A DNA stretch of 33,675 nucleotides from Gammaproteobacteria bacterium. Lineage in GTDB: Bacteria > Pseudomonadota > Gammaproteobacteria > Pseudomonadales > Pseudomonadaceae. Positions 1 to 8,094 of this stretch are shown here, one piece after another. The stretch's first letter is position 1. Every line of letters starts with the position of its first letter. The stretch spans positions 1-33,675 of the forward strand of contig CAJCIO010000078.1 of NCBI GenBank assembly GCA_903970465.1, read 5' to 3'. A program made the translations under genes and the position numbers. The notes under the pieces are model-generated. The model saw only the letters and a program-made list of their open reading frames with translations, made no database searches and was not told where the DNA came from.

Positions 1-113
1 GTCCGCGCCTCGACGCACTCGCGCAGCGCTTCGGTATAGGGCAGGCCGATTACATCGCTGATCATCTCGACGATTTCGTTATCGGTGTAATGGGGTTGGA
101 TAGTGATGGTCAT
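1..113 (-). CDS. Unidentified protein, N-terminal fragment (gene runs off the window)
   Basis: Only the first 37 codons of a leftward gene are present. The ATG at 113-111 has an excellent AGGAGG Shine-Dalgarno sequence 6-7 bases upstream, so the start is convincing. The visible residues begin MTITIQPHYTDNEIVEMISD and contain nothing I can assign to a family. The cupin gene upstream ends 91 bp away on the same strand, so the two may be cotranscribed. No function is proposed. Confidence 0.6.
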   Translation of the reverse strand, partial: MTITIQPHYTDNEIVEMISDVIGLPYTEALRECVEAR

Positions 114-204
114 TGGGCGCCTCCTGGCAAATAGTAGAGAGTGTCCGACTGGACACCTCTACAAGCCTGAGCCTCTCCCGCCGCCTGCTTGCGTTAGATA
201 TTCA

Positions 205-564
205 TTACTTCTGCTCGAACACCACATAGATCTTGCGGCACGCCTCCAGCACCTCCCAGGTGCCACGAAAGCCTGCCGGAATCACGAAGCGGTCGCCGGC
301 CCGCACCGTCTTGGCTTCGCCATCGAGGTCGCGCAGCACCGACACCCCCTGGACGATTTCGCAGTACTCGTGCTCGGTGTAGTTGACTGACCACTGACCC
401 ACGGCTCCTTCCCAAACGCCCGCGCCGAATTGCCCGCAGGGGCTGTTGTAGTGCTCGAAGACCGTCTGCTCGGGCTGGCCCTTGAGGACTTTTTCCGGTG
501 CCGGGCTATAGCGCTGGGCGGGTGGGGTGTTGATGCTGAAGTCAACGATCTGCGCGATGTTCAT
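205..564 (-). CDS. Cupin domain protein (DUF861 / cupin_3 type)
   Basis: A 119-residue single-domain cupin. The C-terminal half (about residues 50-117) has the small beta-barrel pattern of the cupin_3/DUF861 family: a GVWEG strand start, then YTEHEYCEIVQG, then the AGDRFVIPAGFRGTWEV segment that closes the barrel. Proteins of this type are often found beside amine or amino-acid catabolic genes, but their ligands are usually unknown. The gene diverges from the pauC-like aldehyde dehydrogenase across a 212-bp intergenic region and is followed by the unidentified gene running off the left edge. The fold is clear; the substrate and role are not. Confidence 0.8.
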   Translation of the reverse strand: MNIAQIVDFSINTPPAQRYSPAPEKVLKGQPEQTVFEHYNSPCGQFGAGVWEGAVGQWSVNYTEHEYCEIVQGVSVLRDLDGEAKTVRAGDRFVIPAGFRGTWEVLEACRKIYVVFEQK

Positions 565-638
565 GGCAAGGGCTCCGTGTCTGATGGGCTGGATTGTTTG
601 ATAAAACGCACATGGCAGCGGCTTTGACCCTGATCTGT

Positions 639-653
639 CAAATATATTGAAAA
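639..653 (+). promoter_or_regulatory. Candidate PuuR/PauR-type operator upstream of pauC
   Basis: The AT-rich 15-mer CAAATATATTGAAAA stands out in a GC-rich region. It agrees at 12 of 15 positions with the E. coli PuuR recognition sequence AAAATATAATGAACA, as I remember it. It lies about 125 bp upstream of the aldehyde dehydrogenase start, in the 565-776 intergenic region shared with the cupin gene. Between it and the start codon, at about 687-700, is a half REP motif (CTGTGGGAGC). The site is inferred from similarity only. Confidence 0.3.
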
Positions 654-776
654 TGCCGGTGTCGGTGGTTTAGGGTGGCTGACGCTGTGGGAGCGATCAA
701 GGCCCGCAGCCCTTTTCAGTTATCCGTACGCCGCACGGCGCTCGGGCTCGATATCCACACTCGAAGGAGATTCGTA

Positions 777-2270
777 ATGACCACCCTGACACGTGCTGAC
801 TGGGAGCAAAAGGCCCAGCAGCTGAAAATCGAAGGTCGCGCGTTCATCAACGGCCAATACACCGATGCGGTGTCCAAGGCGACCTTCGAGTGCATCAGCC
901 CGATTGATGGCCGATTGCTGACTAGCGTCGCCAGCACCGAGGCGGCAGATGCCGAGTTGGCCGTGGCCAACGCCCGTGCCACCTTCGCTGCAGGCAGTTG
1001 GTCGCGCCTGGCCCCGGTCAAGCGCAAGAACATCATGATTCGCTTCGCCGACTTGTTGAAGCAGAACGCCGAAGAGCTGGCCCTGCTGGAAACGTTGGAC
1101 ATGGGCAAGCCGATCAGCGACTCCTTCGGCATCGACATCCCCGGCGCCGCCAACGCGCTGCGCTGGAGTGGCGAGGCCATCGACAAGATTTATGATGAGG
1201 TGGCGGCGACCCCCCACGACCAGCTAGGCCTGGTGACCCGTGAGCCGGTGGGTGTGGTGGCGGCCATCGTGCCGTGGAATTTCCCGCTGATGATGGCGTG
1301 CTGGAAGCTCGGGCCGGCGCTGTCCACCGGTAACTCGGTGATCCTCAAACCGTCTGAAAAATCCCCGCTCACTGCCATCCGCATCGCTGCGCTGGCCATC
1401 GAGGCGGGTATCCCCGCAGGCGTACTGAACGTGCTGCCAGGCTACGGCCATACGGTCGGCAAGGCGCTGGCCCTGCACATGGATGTCGACACCGTGGTAT
1501 TCACTGGGTCGACCAAGATCGCCCGCCAACTGATGATCTATGCCGGCGAGTCGAACATGAAGCGCGTGTGGCTGGAGGCCGGTGGCAAGAGCCCGAACAT
1601 CGTCTTCGCCGACGCGCCGGACCTGCAAGCCGCCGCCGAATCTGCTGCCAGTGCCATTGCCTTCAACCAGGGCGAGGTCTGCACTGCGGGCTCGCGCTTG
1701 CTGGTGGAGCGCTCGATCAAGGATAAATTTTTGCCACTGGTGATCGAGGCCCTCAAGGGCTGGGTGCCGGGTAACCCGCTGGACCCGGCCACCAATGTCG
1801 GCGCGTTGGTGGATACCCAGCAGATGAACACCGTGCTGTCCTATATCGAAGCCGGCCACAGTGACGGTGCCAAGCTGGTCGCGGGCGGCAAGCGCACCTT
1901 GCAGGAGTCGGGGGGCACCTATGTCGAGCCGACGATCTTCGACGGTGTGACCAACGCCATGCGCATCGCCCAAGAAGAGATCTTCGGGCCGGTGCTGTCG
2001 GTGATTACCTTCGACAGCGACGAAGAAGCCATCGCCATTGCCAACGACACTCAGTATGGCCTGGCCGCAGCAGTGTGGACGGCCAATATCTCCCGCGCGC
2101 ACCTGACCGCCAAGGCGCTGCGGGCCGGCAGCGTGTGGGTCAACCAATATGATGGCGGCGACATGACGGCGCCTTTCGGTGGTTTCAAGCAGTCGGGCAA
2201 CGGTCGTGACAAGTCGCTGCATGCGTTCGACAAATACACTGAGCTGAAATCGACCTGGATCAAGTTGTAA
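777..2270 (+). CDS. pauC: NAD(P)+-dependent aldehyde dehydrogenase, PauC/KauB/PuuC type
   Basis: A 497-residue aldehyde dehydrogenase of full family length. The ATG at 777 has AAGGAG 7 bases upstream, so the longer in-frame extension to 675 is not needed. The catalytic cysteine is Cys302 (GEVCTAG) and the general base is Glu267 (LEAGGKSPN). The cofactor-binding VPWNFP and the FTGST motifs are also present. The closest family is the gamma-glutamyl-gamma-aminobutyraldehyde / aminobutyraldehyde dehydrogenases (PuuC of E. coli, PauC/KauB of P. aeruginosa), which oxidise the aldehydes produced from putrescine and other polyamines in the cytoplasm. The nearby pauB-like oxidase and the pauR homologue support this. 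A broader role, for example on betaine aldehyde, cannot be excluded from sequence. Confidence 0.88.
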   Translation: MTTLTRADWEQKAQQLKIEGRAFINGQYTDAVSKATFECISPIDGRLLTSVASTEAADAELAVANARATFAAGSWSRLAPVKRKNIMIRFADLLKQNAEELALLETLDMGKPISDSFGIDIPGAANALRWSGEAIDKIYDEVAATPHDQLGLVTREPVGVVAAIVPWNFPLMMACWKLGPALSTGNSVILKPSEKSPLTAIRIAALAIEAGIPAGVLNVLPGYGHTVGKALALHMDVDTVVFTGSTKIARQLMIYAGESNMKRVWLEAGGKSPNIVFADAPDLQAAAESAASAIAFNQGEVCTAGSRLLVERSIKDKFLPLVIEALKGWVPGNPLDPATNVGALVDTQQMNTVLSYIEAGHSDGAKLVAGGKRTLQESGGTYVEPTIFDGVTNAMRIAQEEIFGPVLSVITFDSDEEAIAIANDTQYGLAAAVWTANISRAHLTAKALRAGSVWVNQYDGGDMTAPFGGFKQSGNGRDKSLHAFDKYTELKSTWIKL

Positions 2271-2299
2271 ATCATCCCGGGCCCATTACACATCAAACG

Positions 2300-2322
2300 C
2301 TTCGCGGGCAGTGCCCGCGAAG
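2300..2322. terminator. REP-derived hairpin between convergent genes
   Basis: A perfect 11-bp inverted repeat (CTTCGCGGGCA, one base, TGCCCGCGAAG) lies between the converging ends of pauC (2270) and the phospholipase D gene (2345). The arm is the core of the local REP family. There is no T-run, so bidirectional termination or mRNA 3'-end protection is inferred. Confidence 0.5.
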
Positions 2323-2344
2323 AGACCCGCAAGATCCCCATCCT

Positions 2345-3886
2345 TCAAAGCATCCGCTCCAGCCCCACCGATTTCGCAAACCACGCGTTGAACCTCCGCC
2401 ACCAGTCCCCCGGTTCGGTCGTCAGCGTGTGCATGCGCTGGTGGTCCTCGGTCACCCAGACCATCTGGTCGTTTTGCAACTGCACGTGATAGCTCAGCGC
2501 CGGCGACATCCCCTGCAACGCCAGCTTGCGCACGTGCTCGGCCAGCTCGGGACTGTCGACCATCACCCCGACCTCGGTATTCCACAGCACCGATCGCGGG
2601 TCGAAATTGAACGAGCCGATAAACGTCATGCGCCGGTCGAGGATCATCGCCTTGCTGTGCAGGCTCGATTCCGAACCGCTGCGGTAGCGCACACGGCCAT
2701 CGTCACCCGGTTGGCGACGCAATTCATACAAGTGCACGCCATGCTCGAGCAGTGCCCTGCGATACGGCGCATAGCCGCCGTGCACCGCTGGCACGTCGGT
2801 GGCCTCCAGGGCATTGGTGAGCAGGCTGACATCGATCCCGGAATCGGCCATGCCCGTAAGAAACACCAGTCCCGGCTGTGCGGGCACGAAATAGGCGGAT
2901 ATCAGGATCAGCTCGTGCTTGACGCTTTCAAGCTTTGGCAGCAGTTGCGTGGTCAGCAGCAGATGTGGGTCCGGCTCCTGGGACAGCACCTTGCTCGGTG
3001 CATCCCACATGACCTGGCTGGGTGCCCAGATCATCTCTTGACGCCACACGCTCATCTGCGGCCTGGCCTGATAGCTCATCAACTGGTCGTACAGCGTGTG
3101 GTTGGCCCCGCGTGATTTGACCAACGCGGCGTCTAGCTGTCTGCGCACCTGGTTCAGGTCCTTGCGGGTCAGGCGGCCATGCAGCTCGCCGATCGGCCGG
3201 CTCAGCGAGCTGTTCCAGTACTGGTCGAAGCTGTAGCCCAGTTGCCGTGCCACAGGGCCGGCACCGAGCAGGTCGATGTCGGTGAAATTGAGATTGGGTT
3301 CGGCGTCGAAGTATTCGTCGCCCAGGTTGCGACCGCCGACGATGGCCATGGCGTCGTCTGCCAGCCACAGCTTGTTGTGCATGCGCCGGTGCTGCTGCGA
3401 CAGGTTCATCAGCCGCCCTAGAGCGCGCGTGGTGCCAGTCATGCGCCCCAGATGCAGCGGATTGAACAAGCGGATATGGATGTTCGGGTGGGCGGCGAGG
3501 GTGGCGATGAACTCGTCGATGCCGTCGCTGGTGGTGTCGTCCAGCAAGATGCGCACGCGTACCCCACGGTCTGCCGCCTTGAGCAATTCTGCGATCAGGA
3601 GGCGGGTGCTGAGGCCGTCCTGGACGATGTAGTACTGCAGGTCGAGGCTGGTCTGGGCATTGCGGATCAATTCGGCGCGTGCCCGAAACGCCTCACCGCT
3701 GTTGGGCAGCAGGCGAAACCCGGACTGCCCGGGGTGCGCCTGGGCTTCAGCCAGTACCGAACGGCCGAAGCTGGAGGTCTCAGGACGCAGCATCTCGCTG
3801 TACGTATGCGGACCCGGCTTGCTGCTGCAACCGGCGAGACCGAGCGCCAGGCATGCCAGCAATAGCGCGAACCATGGGGTTTTCAA
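2345..3886 (-). CDS. Phospholipase D-like lipoprotein (ClsC/YmdC-type cardiolipin synthase family)
   Basis: The protein has two HKD active-site motifs typical of the phospholipase D / cardiolipin synthase superfamily: HNKLWLADD (His170, Lys172, Asp177) and HSKAMILD (His410, Lys412, Asp417). It opens with a lipoprotein signal, MKTPWFALLLACLALGLAGC, with a LAGC lipobox and Cys20. The chosen TTG start has AAGGA 9 bases upstream and gives 513 residues. An in-frame ATG at 3982 overlaps the stop of the upstream regulator (ATGA), but the extra 32 codons have only about 50% GC3 and would push the signal peptide implausibly far in. Expected role: periplasmic membrane-anchored phospholipid transfer or hydrolysis. 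It probably shares an operon with the MocR gene upstream. Confidence 0.82.
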   Translation of the reverse strand: MKTPWFALLLACLALGLAGCSSKPGPHTYSEMLRPETSSFGRSVLAEAQAHPGQSGFRLLPNSGEAFRARAELIRNAQTSLDLQYYIVQDGLSTRLLIAELLKAADRGVRVRILLDDTTSDGIDEFIATLAAHPNIHIRLFNPLHLGRMTGTTRALGRLMNLSQQHRRMHNKLWLADDAMAIVGGRNLGDEYFDAEPNLNFTDIDLLGAGPVARQLGYSFDQYWNSSLSRPIGELHGRLTRKDLNQVRRQLDAALVKSRGANHTLYDQLMSYQARPQMSVWRQEMIWAPSQVMWDAPSKVLSQEPDPHLLLTTQLLPKLESVKHELILISAYFVPAQPGLVFLTGMADSGIDVSLLTNALEATDVPAVHGGYAPYRRALLEHGVHLYELRRQPGDDGRVRYRSGSESSLHSKAMILDRRMTFIGSFNFDPRSVLWNTEVGVMVDSPELAEHVRKLALQGMSPALSYHVQLQNDQMVWVTEDHQRMHTLTTEPGDWWRRFNAWFAKSVGLERML

Positions 3887-3978
3887 ACGTTGTGATCCTT
3901 GACCTTGGGACTGGCGTGCATGTCTGACCGGGGCCCGGCGCGAAAGTTGTGCAGCGCCGGCCATCTTTGCACGGTGGA

Positions 3979-5412
3979 TCATGCGGTGGTCGCATCCTGT
4001 TCGGCCAGCAGGCGGGCGGCTTCGGCTCCGACTGTCTTTACCGCCGCTTCGATACGGGCATCGGGGCGCGAGGCGAAATTCATGCGCAGGCAGTTACGGT
4101 ACTTGCCGGAGGCCGAAAAGATACTGCCCACAGCGATCTGCACATTTTGCTCGAGCAGTTCGCGATTGAGCTTGAGCGTGTCGAAATGCTCGGGCAGCTC
4201 GATCCACAGCATGAATCCACCCTGGGGGCGACTGACCCGGGTGCCGGCCGGGAATGCCTGCATGACCCAATCGATCATGATGTCGCGATTGCGCTGGTAC
4301 TGGCTGCGCATGCGCCGCAGGTGCGGCTCGTAATGACCGCCAGCGATGAAGTCGGCGATGGCCAGTTGCGGCTGGGTGGCGGTGCTGCCAGTGCCGATGT
4401 ACTTCATGTGCAGCACGCGCTCCAGGTAGCGCCCCGGCGCCACCCAGCCGATGCGCAATCCCGGCGCCAGGGATTTCGAGAACGAACTGCACAGCAGCAC
4501 GCGGCCATCTTCGTCGAAGGACTTGATGGTGCGCGGACGGGGATAGCTGAACGCCAGGTCGCCATACACATCGTCTTCGATGATCGCCACATCGAAGCGT
4601 TGCGCCAGGGTGAGCAGGGCGCGCTTGCGGGCTTCGGGCATCACGTAGCCGAACGGGTTGTTGCAGTTGGGCGTCAGCTGTATGGCCTTGATCGGCCACT
4701 GTTCCAGGGCCAGCTCCAGCGCTTCGAGGCTGATGCCGGTGATCGGATCAGTGGGGATTTCCAGCGCCTTCATGCCCAGGCCCTTGAGCGTCTGCATGGC
4801 GCCGAAGAAGCTGGGTGAGTCGACGGCGACGATGTCGCCCGGATCGCAGACCGCGCGGATGCTGCTCGACAATGCTTCGTGGCAGCCGGTGGTGATCACC
4901 AGGTCGTTGGCGCTGATGCGGCAGCCTGAGTCCACCAGCAGGCGCGCGACCTGATCGCGCAACGCCTGGGTGCCGTAGATGGTGTCGTAATACAGCCCGG
5001 GCATGTCCTGGTCGCGGCTCAGCTGGGCGAGGGCGCGCATCAGCGGCTTGAGCGTAGGGCTGGTGATGTCGGGCATGCCGCGGCCCAGCTGTACTACGTC
5101 CTGGCGCGGCACGGCTCGCATCAGTTCGACTACCTGATCCCACTGCGAGATATCTACCGGCCGCTGCATCGGCCTGCCTGTGGCGGGGAGGGCCGGGAGG
5201 GTACGGGTCTGGCTGACGAAATAGCCGGACTTGGGCCGTGGCGCCGCCAGGCCACTGTCTTCCAGCATGCGATAGGCTTGCTGCACGGTGCTCAGGCTGA
5301 CGCCGTGCTCGACACTTAGCGCGCGCACCGACGGCAGGCGATCGCCAGGGCGGTAGAACCCCTGCTCGATGCGCGCGCCCAGCAGTTCGGCGAGGTTGAC
5401 GTAAAGTGTCAT
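3979..5412 (-). CDS. MocR/PdxR-family transcriptional regulator (GntR HTH fused to PLP aminotransferase fold)
   Basis: A 477-residue chimera. Residues about 5-70 form a GntR winged helix (GDRLPSVRALS, then STVQQAYRMLE). Residues about 105-470 are a fold-type I aminotransferase domain with the PLP lysine in SFSKSLAPGLR (Lys313). Such regulators bind PLP or a PLP-amine adduct and control amine, amino-acid or vitamin B6 genes. The start has GGAG 7 bases upstream. It is divergent from the DUF1127 gene, and the shared intergenic region carries repeated ATCTGTA elements likely to be its operator. The downstream gene is the phospholipase D lipoprotein, an unusual partner for a MocR protein. The effector is unknown; a polyamine or GABA-like compound is a guess from context. 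Confidence 0.9.
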   Translation of the reverse strand: MTLYVNLAELLGARIEQGFYRPGDRLPSVRALSVEHGVSLSTVQQAYRMLEDSGLAAPRPKSGYFVSQTRTLPALPATGRPMQRPVDISQWDQVVELMRAVPRQDVVQLGRGMPDITSPTLKPLMRALAQLSRDQDMPGLYYDTIYGTQALRDQVARLLVDSGCRISANDLVITTGCHEALSSSIRAVCDPGDIVAVDSPSFFGAMQTLKGLGMKALEIPTDPITGISLEALELALEQWPIKAIQLTPNCNNPFGYVMPEARKRALLTLAQRFDVAIIEDDVYGDLAFSYPRPRTIKSFDEDGRVLLCSSFSKSLAPGLRIGWVAPGRYLERVLHMKYIGTGSTATQPQLAIADFIAGGHYEPHLRRMRSQYQRNRDIMIDWVMQAFPAGTRVSRPQGGFMLWIELPEHFDTLKLNRELLEQNVQIAVGSIFSASGKYRNCLRMNFASRPDARIEAAVKTVGAEAARLLAEQDATTA

Positions 5413-5442
5413 GGCGGCTCCGGATTTTTTTCTATAAACCAG

Positions 5443-5523
5443 TACAGATTTGGCGCAAATCGGCCATTCAGTGAAAATAATCGCGGATCTGTATGGTTGT
5501 AAATAGATATTTCTGGATCTGTA
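5443..5523. promoter_or_regulatory. Repeated ATCTGTA elements, candidate MocR operator
   Basis: Between the MocR gene and the DUF1127 gene, GGATCTGTA occurs at 5485-5493 and again at 5515-5523, exactly 30 bp apart. An inverted copy (TACAGAT) lies at 5443-5449. Paired direct repeats about three helical turns apart, plus an inverted element, resemble the operator layout described for GabR and PdxR. The region is AT-rich and holds both divergent promoters. Binding by the adjacent regulator is inferred. Confidence 0.5.
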
Positions 5524-5584
5524 ATGAAAATACGATCGCCGTCATGCTTCTTCCTACGGCAACATCACCCAGGAGGAACGAGAA

Positions 5585-5824
5585 ATGAGCGGCTTCAGCG
5601 ATGTGCGCCTAGTACTCAAGAGTCAGGAATTACAGGCAGAGCAGCACGGCGTGCGCGTCAAGACCGCAGCTCGGCCGAAAGGATTCACCCGCTGGCAGTG
5701 GTTCTGGCACTGCCTGCGTACCCGCCGTCAATTGTGCGGGCTGACGGAGGAGCAGTTGCACGATATTGGCATGACTGCGGAGCAGGCTCAGGTAGAGGCA
5801 ATGAAGTCGTTCTGGCAGCGCTGA
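5585..5824 (+). CDS. DUF1127 (YjiS-like) small protein
   Basis: A 79-residue protein with AGGAGG 9 bases before the ATG. The C-terminal 45 residues match the DUF1127 pattern: a Trp/Arg-rich helix (RWQWFWHCLRTRRQL) followed by LTEEQLHDIGMTAEQ. Small DUF1127 proteins are arginine-rich and have been linked in alpha-proteobacteria to RNA and phosphate metabolism; the role in Pseudomonas is unknown. It is transcribed away from the MocR gene, and the candidate operator sits directly upstream, so MocR may control it. It faces the 3' end of the pauB-like gene 50 bp away. Confidence 0.85.
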   Translation: MSGFSDVRLVLKSQELQAEQHGVRVKTAARPKGFTRWQWFWHCLRTRRQLCGLTEEQLHDIGMTAEQAQVEAMKSFWQR

Positions 5825-5874
5825 AGGATCATGAGTGAACTGTATGGCGAGGGGGCTTGCCTGACGCTGCGTGC

Positions 5875-7188
5875 TCAACCCAATTCCTTGAACCGATGCC
5901 ACAGCATCCCCAGTGCCAGCAACGGCGAGCGCAGGTACTTGCCGCCCGGGAAGGTCATGTGCGGCACCTTGGCGAACAGGTCGAAACGCTCGCTGGCCTG
6001 GCCACTGATAGCTTCGGCCAGCAGGCGCCCGGCCAGGTGTGTGGCGTTGAGGCCATGCCCGGAATAGGCCTGGGCATAGAACACATTGGGATGACTGGCC
6101 AGCCGACCGATCTGCGGCAAGCGGTTGGCGCCGATGCCGATCATGCCGCCCCACTGGTAGTCGATCTTCACCTGCGCCAGCTGCGGGAACACCTTGAGCA
6201 TCTTGGGGCGCATGTAGGCGGCGATGTCCTTGGGGTCGCGTCCGGAGTAATGGCACGCGCCACCGAACAACAGTCGCCGATCGGCCGACAAGCGGTAATA
6301 GTCCACGGTCACCCGTTGATCGCACACGGCAAAATTCTGCGGCAGCAATTGTCGCGCCGTTGCTTCGTCCAGCGGTTCGGTGGCAATGATGTAGCTGCCG
6401 GCGGGCAACACCTTGCCGCTCAGTTCCGGGTTGAGGTCGTTGAGGTAGGCATTGCAGCCCAGCACGAGGGTCTTGGCAGTGACGCAGCCTTGGGCGGTAT
6501 GCACCTTGACCTGCGGGCCGTAGTCGATGCGCGTCACCATGGAGTTCTCGAACAGCTTCACCCCCAGGCGCTGCGCCACCCGCGCTTCGCCCAGCGCCAG
6601 GTTCAAGGGGTGCAGGTGCCCTGAGCCCATATCGATCATGCCGCCGACATACTGGCTGGAGCCCACCACCGTGTGCACTTGGTCGGCCTCCAGGATGCGT
6701 AATTCGTGGCTATAGCCCAGGCTCTGCAGAGCCACGGCTTCTTCCTTGAGGTGCTCCAGGTCGCGGGATTTGTTGGCCAGGTCGCAGTAGCCCCAGGTCA
6801 GGTCGCACTGGATGTCATATTTGCTGACGCGCTGGCGGACGATCTCCACGGCTTCGAGGCCCATCAGCGTCATGGCACGCACGCCCTCGCTGCCGATTAT
6901 CGAAGTGAATTGTTCCAGCCCATGGCCGACACCGCGGATCAACTGCCCGCCATTGCGGCCACTGGCGCCCCAGCCGATCCGCCGACCCTCGAGCAGCACC
7001 ACCGAGAACCCGCGTTCAGCCAGCTCGATCGCCGTGTTGAGCCCGGAAAACCCCCCACCCACCACGCACACATCCGCGACCAATTGCTCTTGCAGGGCGG
7101 GATGGTCCGGTTGCGCCGCACTGCTGGCGGCATAGTACGAGGTGGTATGCGCAGGGCGCGGGTCCGTATGCGGGGCTGGGGCATTCAT
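5875..7188 (-). CDS. pauB: FAD-dependent amine oxidase, gamma-glutamylputrescine oxidase type (PuuB/PauB)
   Basis: A 437-residue DAO-family flavoprotein. The dinucleotide-binding motif GGGFSG is at residues 44-49, followed by the acidic end of beta-2 (VVLLEG) and the SGRNGGQ signature common to PuuB and OrdL. The ATG at 7188 with AGGAT about 8 bases upstream is preferred to the TTG two codons earlier. PuuB oxidises gamma-glutamylputrescine to the aminoaldehyde that PuuC/PauC dehydrogenates; Pseudomonas carries several PauB paralogues with different amine preferences. Position beside dadR and near pauC matches the pauB4 location of P. aeruginosa as I remember it. Exact substrate not determinable here. 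Confidence 0.85.
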   Translation of the reverse strand: MNAPAPHTDPRPAHTTSYYAASSAAQPDHPALQEQLVADVCVVGGGFSGLNTAIELAERGFSVVLLEGRRIGWGASGRNGGQLIRGVGHGLEQFTSIIGSEGVRAMTLMGLEAVEIVRQRVSKYDIQCDLTWGYCDLANKSRDLEHLKEEAVALQSLGYSHELRILEADQVHTVVGSSQYVGGMIDMGSGHLHPLNLALGEARVAQRLGVKLFENSMVTRIDYGPQVKVHTAQGCVTAKTLVLGCNAYLNDLNPELSGKVLPAGSYIIATEPLDEATARQLLPQNFAVCDQRVTVDYYRLSADRRLLFGGACHYSGRDPKDIAAYMRPKMLKVFPQLAQVKIDYQWGGMIGIGANRLPQIGRLASHPNVFYAQAYSGHGLNATHLAGRLLAEAISGQASERFDLFAKVPHMTFPGGKYLRSPLLALGMLWHRFKELG

Positions 7189-7199
7189 GTGCAAGATCC

Positions 7200-7222
7200 T
7201 GAAACGACGTTCACTAAATTAA
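7200..7222 (-). promoter_or_regulatory. Candidate PauR-type operator overlapping the pauB leader
   Basis: Immediately upstream of the pauB Shine-Dalgarno sequence, TGAAACG (7200-7206) faces CGTTCA (7208-7213). Read on the minus strand, 7222-7208 is TTAATTTAGTGAACG, matching 10 of 15 positions of the remembered PuuR consensus. The same pair of elements, TGAACG and CGTTTCA, recurs upstream of pauR. Assigned by pattern only. Confidence 0.3.
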
Positions 7223-7309
7223 ACGGCAGCATAGGCCCGGCGATGATCGGCAAGCAACTCGCGGCCCGAGCGTGCAAAATAGCGCACTCGATACAGCGGC
7301 AGGCGCACC

Positions 7310-7663
7310 ATGAGTTGCAATCTCCACAAGATCCGCTTTTTACGCGAACAGATTCCCAGCTTCGACTGCGTCCCCGGTTGCCATGACTGCTGCGGCCCGG
7401 TGACCACGTCAGCCGAGGAAATGGCACGCCTGCCGCGCAAGACCGCCGCCGAGCAGGACGCCGCGCTGGAGCGCCTCGACTGCGTGCATCTGGGCCCCCA
7501 GGGCTGCACCGTGTATGGCGAACGGCCGCTGATCTGCCGACTGTTCGGCACCACGCCGAGCTTGCCGTGCCCGCGTGGCCGAGGCCCTGAGGAACCGATC
7601 GATCCGCACGCCGAGGCGTTGATTCATCGGCTGATCGCGAGTACCCGCCAGGTATTGGTTTAA
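7310..7663 (+). CDS. YkgJ-family cysteine cluster protein
   Basis: A 117-residue protein with the spaced cysteines of the YkgJ / putative zinc- or iron-chelating family (CxBxC): FDCVPGCHDCCGP near residues 18-30, then DCVHLGPQGCTVYGERPLICR in the middle (C57, C66 and C76 approximately), and one later CP. Members of this family are small metal-binding proteins of unclear function. The Shine-Dalgarno sequence is weak. It is divergent from pauB across 121 bp and convergent with dadR across the tandem repeat array. Confidence 0.82.
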   Translation: MSCNLHKIRFLREQIPSFDCVPGCHDCCGPVTTSAEEMARLPRKTAAEQDAALERLDCVHLGPQGCTVYGERPLICRLFGTTPSLPCPRGRGPEEPIDPHAEALIHRLIASTRQVLV

Positions 7664-7696
7664 GGCGCCAGGCCCCTTCGCCGACTGATGCCCAAA

Positions 7697-8094
7697 CCCC
7701 CACACTCCAGATCCGGCGTCGGACACCTGTGGGGGAGTCTATGGTTTTGGGCGAGATGTACCGGCCCCTTCGCCAGCAAGCTGTGCTCCCACAGTTCATT
7801 GGCTGAACGATCGTCATGCATCTGTGGGATCCCCCACAGTCCAGATCCTGCGTCGGACACCTGTGGGGGACTCTATGGTTTTGGGCGAGATGTACCGGCC
7901 ACTTCGCCAGCAAGCTGTGCTCCCACAGAGTTGGCTGAACGATCGTCATGCATCTGTGGGATCCCCCACAGTCCAGATCCGGGGTCGGACACCTGTGGGG
8001 GACTCTATGGTTTTGGGCGAGATGTACCGGCCCCTTCGCCAGCAAGCTGTGCTCCCAAAGAGTTGGCTGAACGATCGTCATGCATCTGTGGGAG
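7697..8094. repeat. Three tandem ~132-bp REP-derived units
   Basis: Units start at 7697, 7831 and 7963 with lengths 134, 132 and 132 bp, and are more than 90% identical by eye. Each starts with a 9-bp inverted repeat (CCCCCACAG or near, then CTGTGGGGG, about 21 bases apart), continues through ATGGTTTTGGGCGAGATG, and contains a degenerate REP core (CTTCGCCAGCAAGCTGTGCT), a CGATCG palindrome and CATCTGTGGGA. The first unit has a 2-bp insertion; base changes concentrate in the loop of the first hairpin. The array fills the space between the convergent ykgJ-like gene and dadR. Nothing in it looks coding. Confidence 0.92.

Noticed and set aside
613..628. Sigma-54 promoter upstream of pauC: TGGCAGCGGCTTTGAC
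   Set aside because: GG is correctly spaced, but the essential -12 GC is GA here.
3887..3982. N-terminal extension of the phospholipase D protein from the ATG overlapping the MocR stop
   Set aside because: The extra codons have about 50% GC3 with rare AGA, GGA and TCA, and they would place 32 residues in front of a perfect lipoprotein signal peptide.
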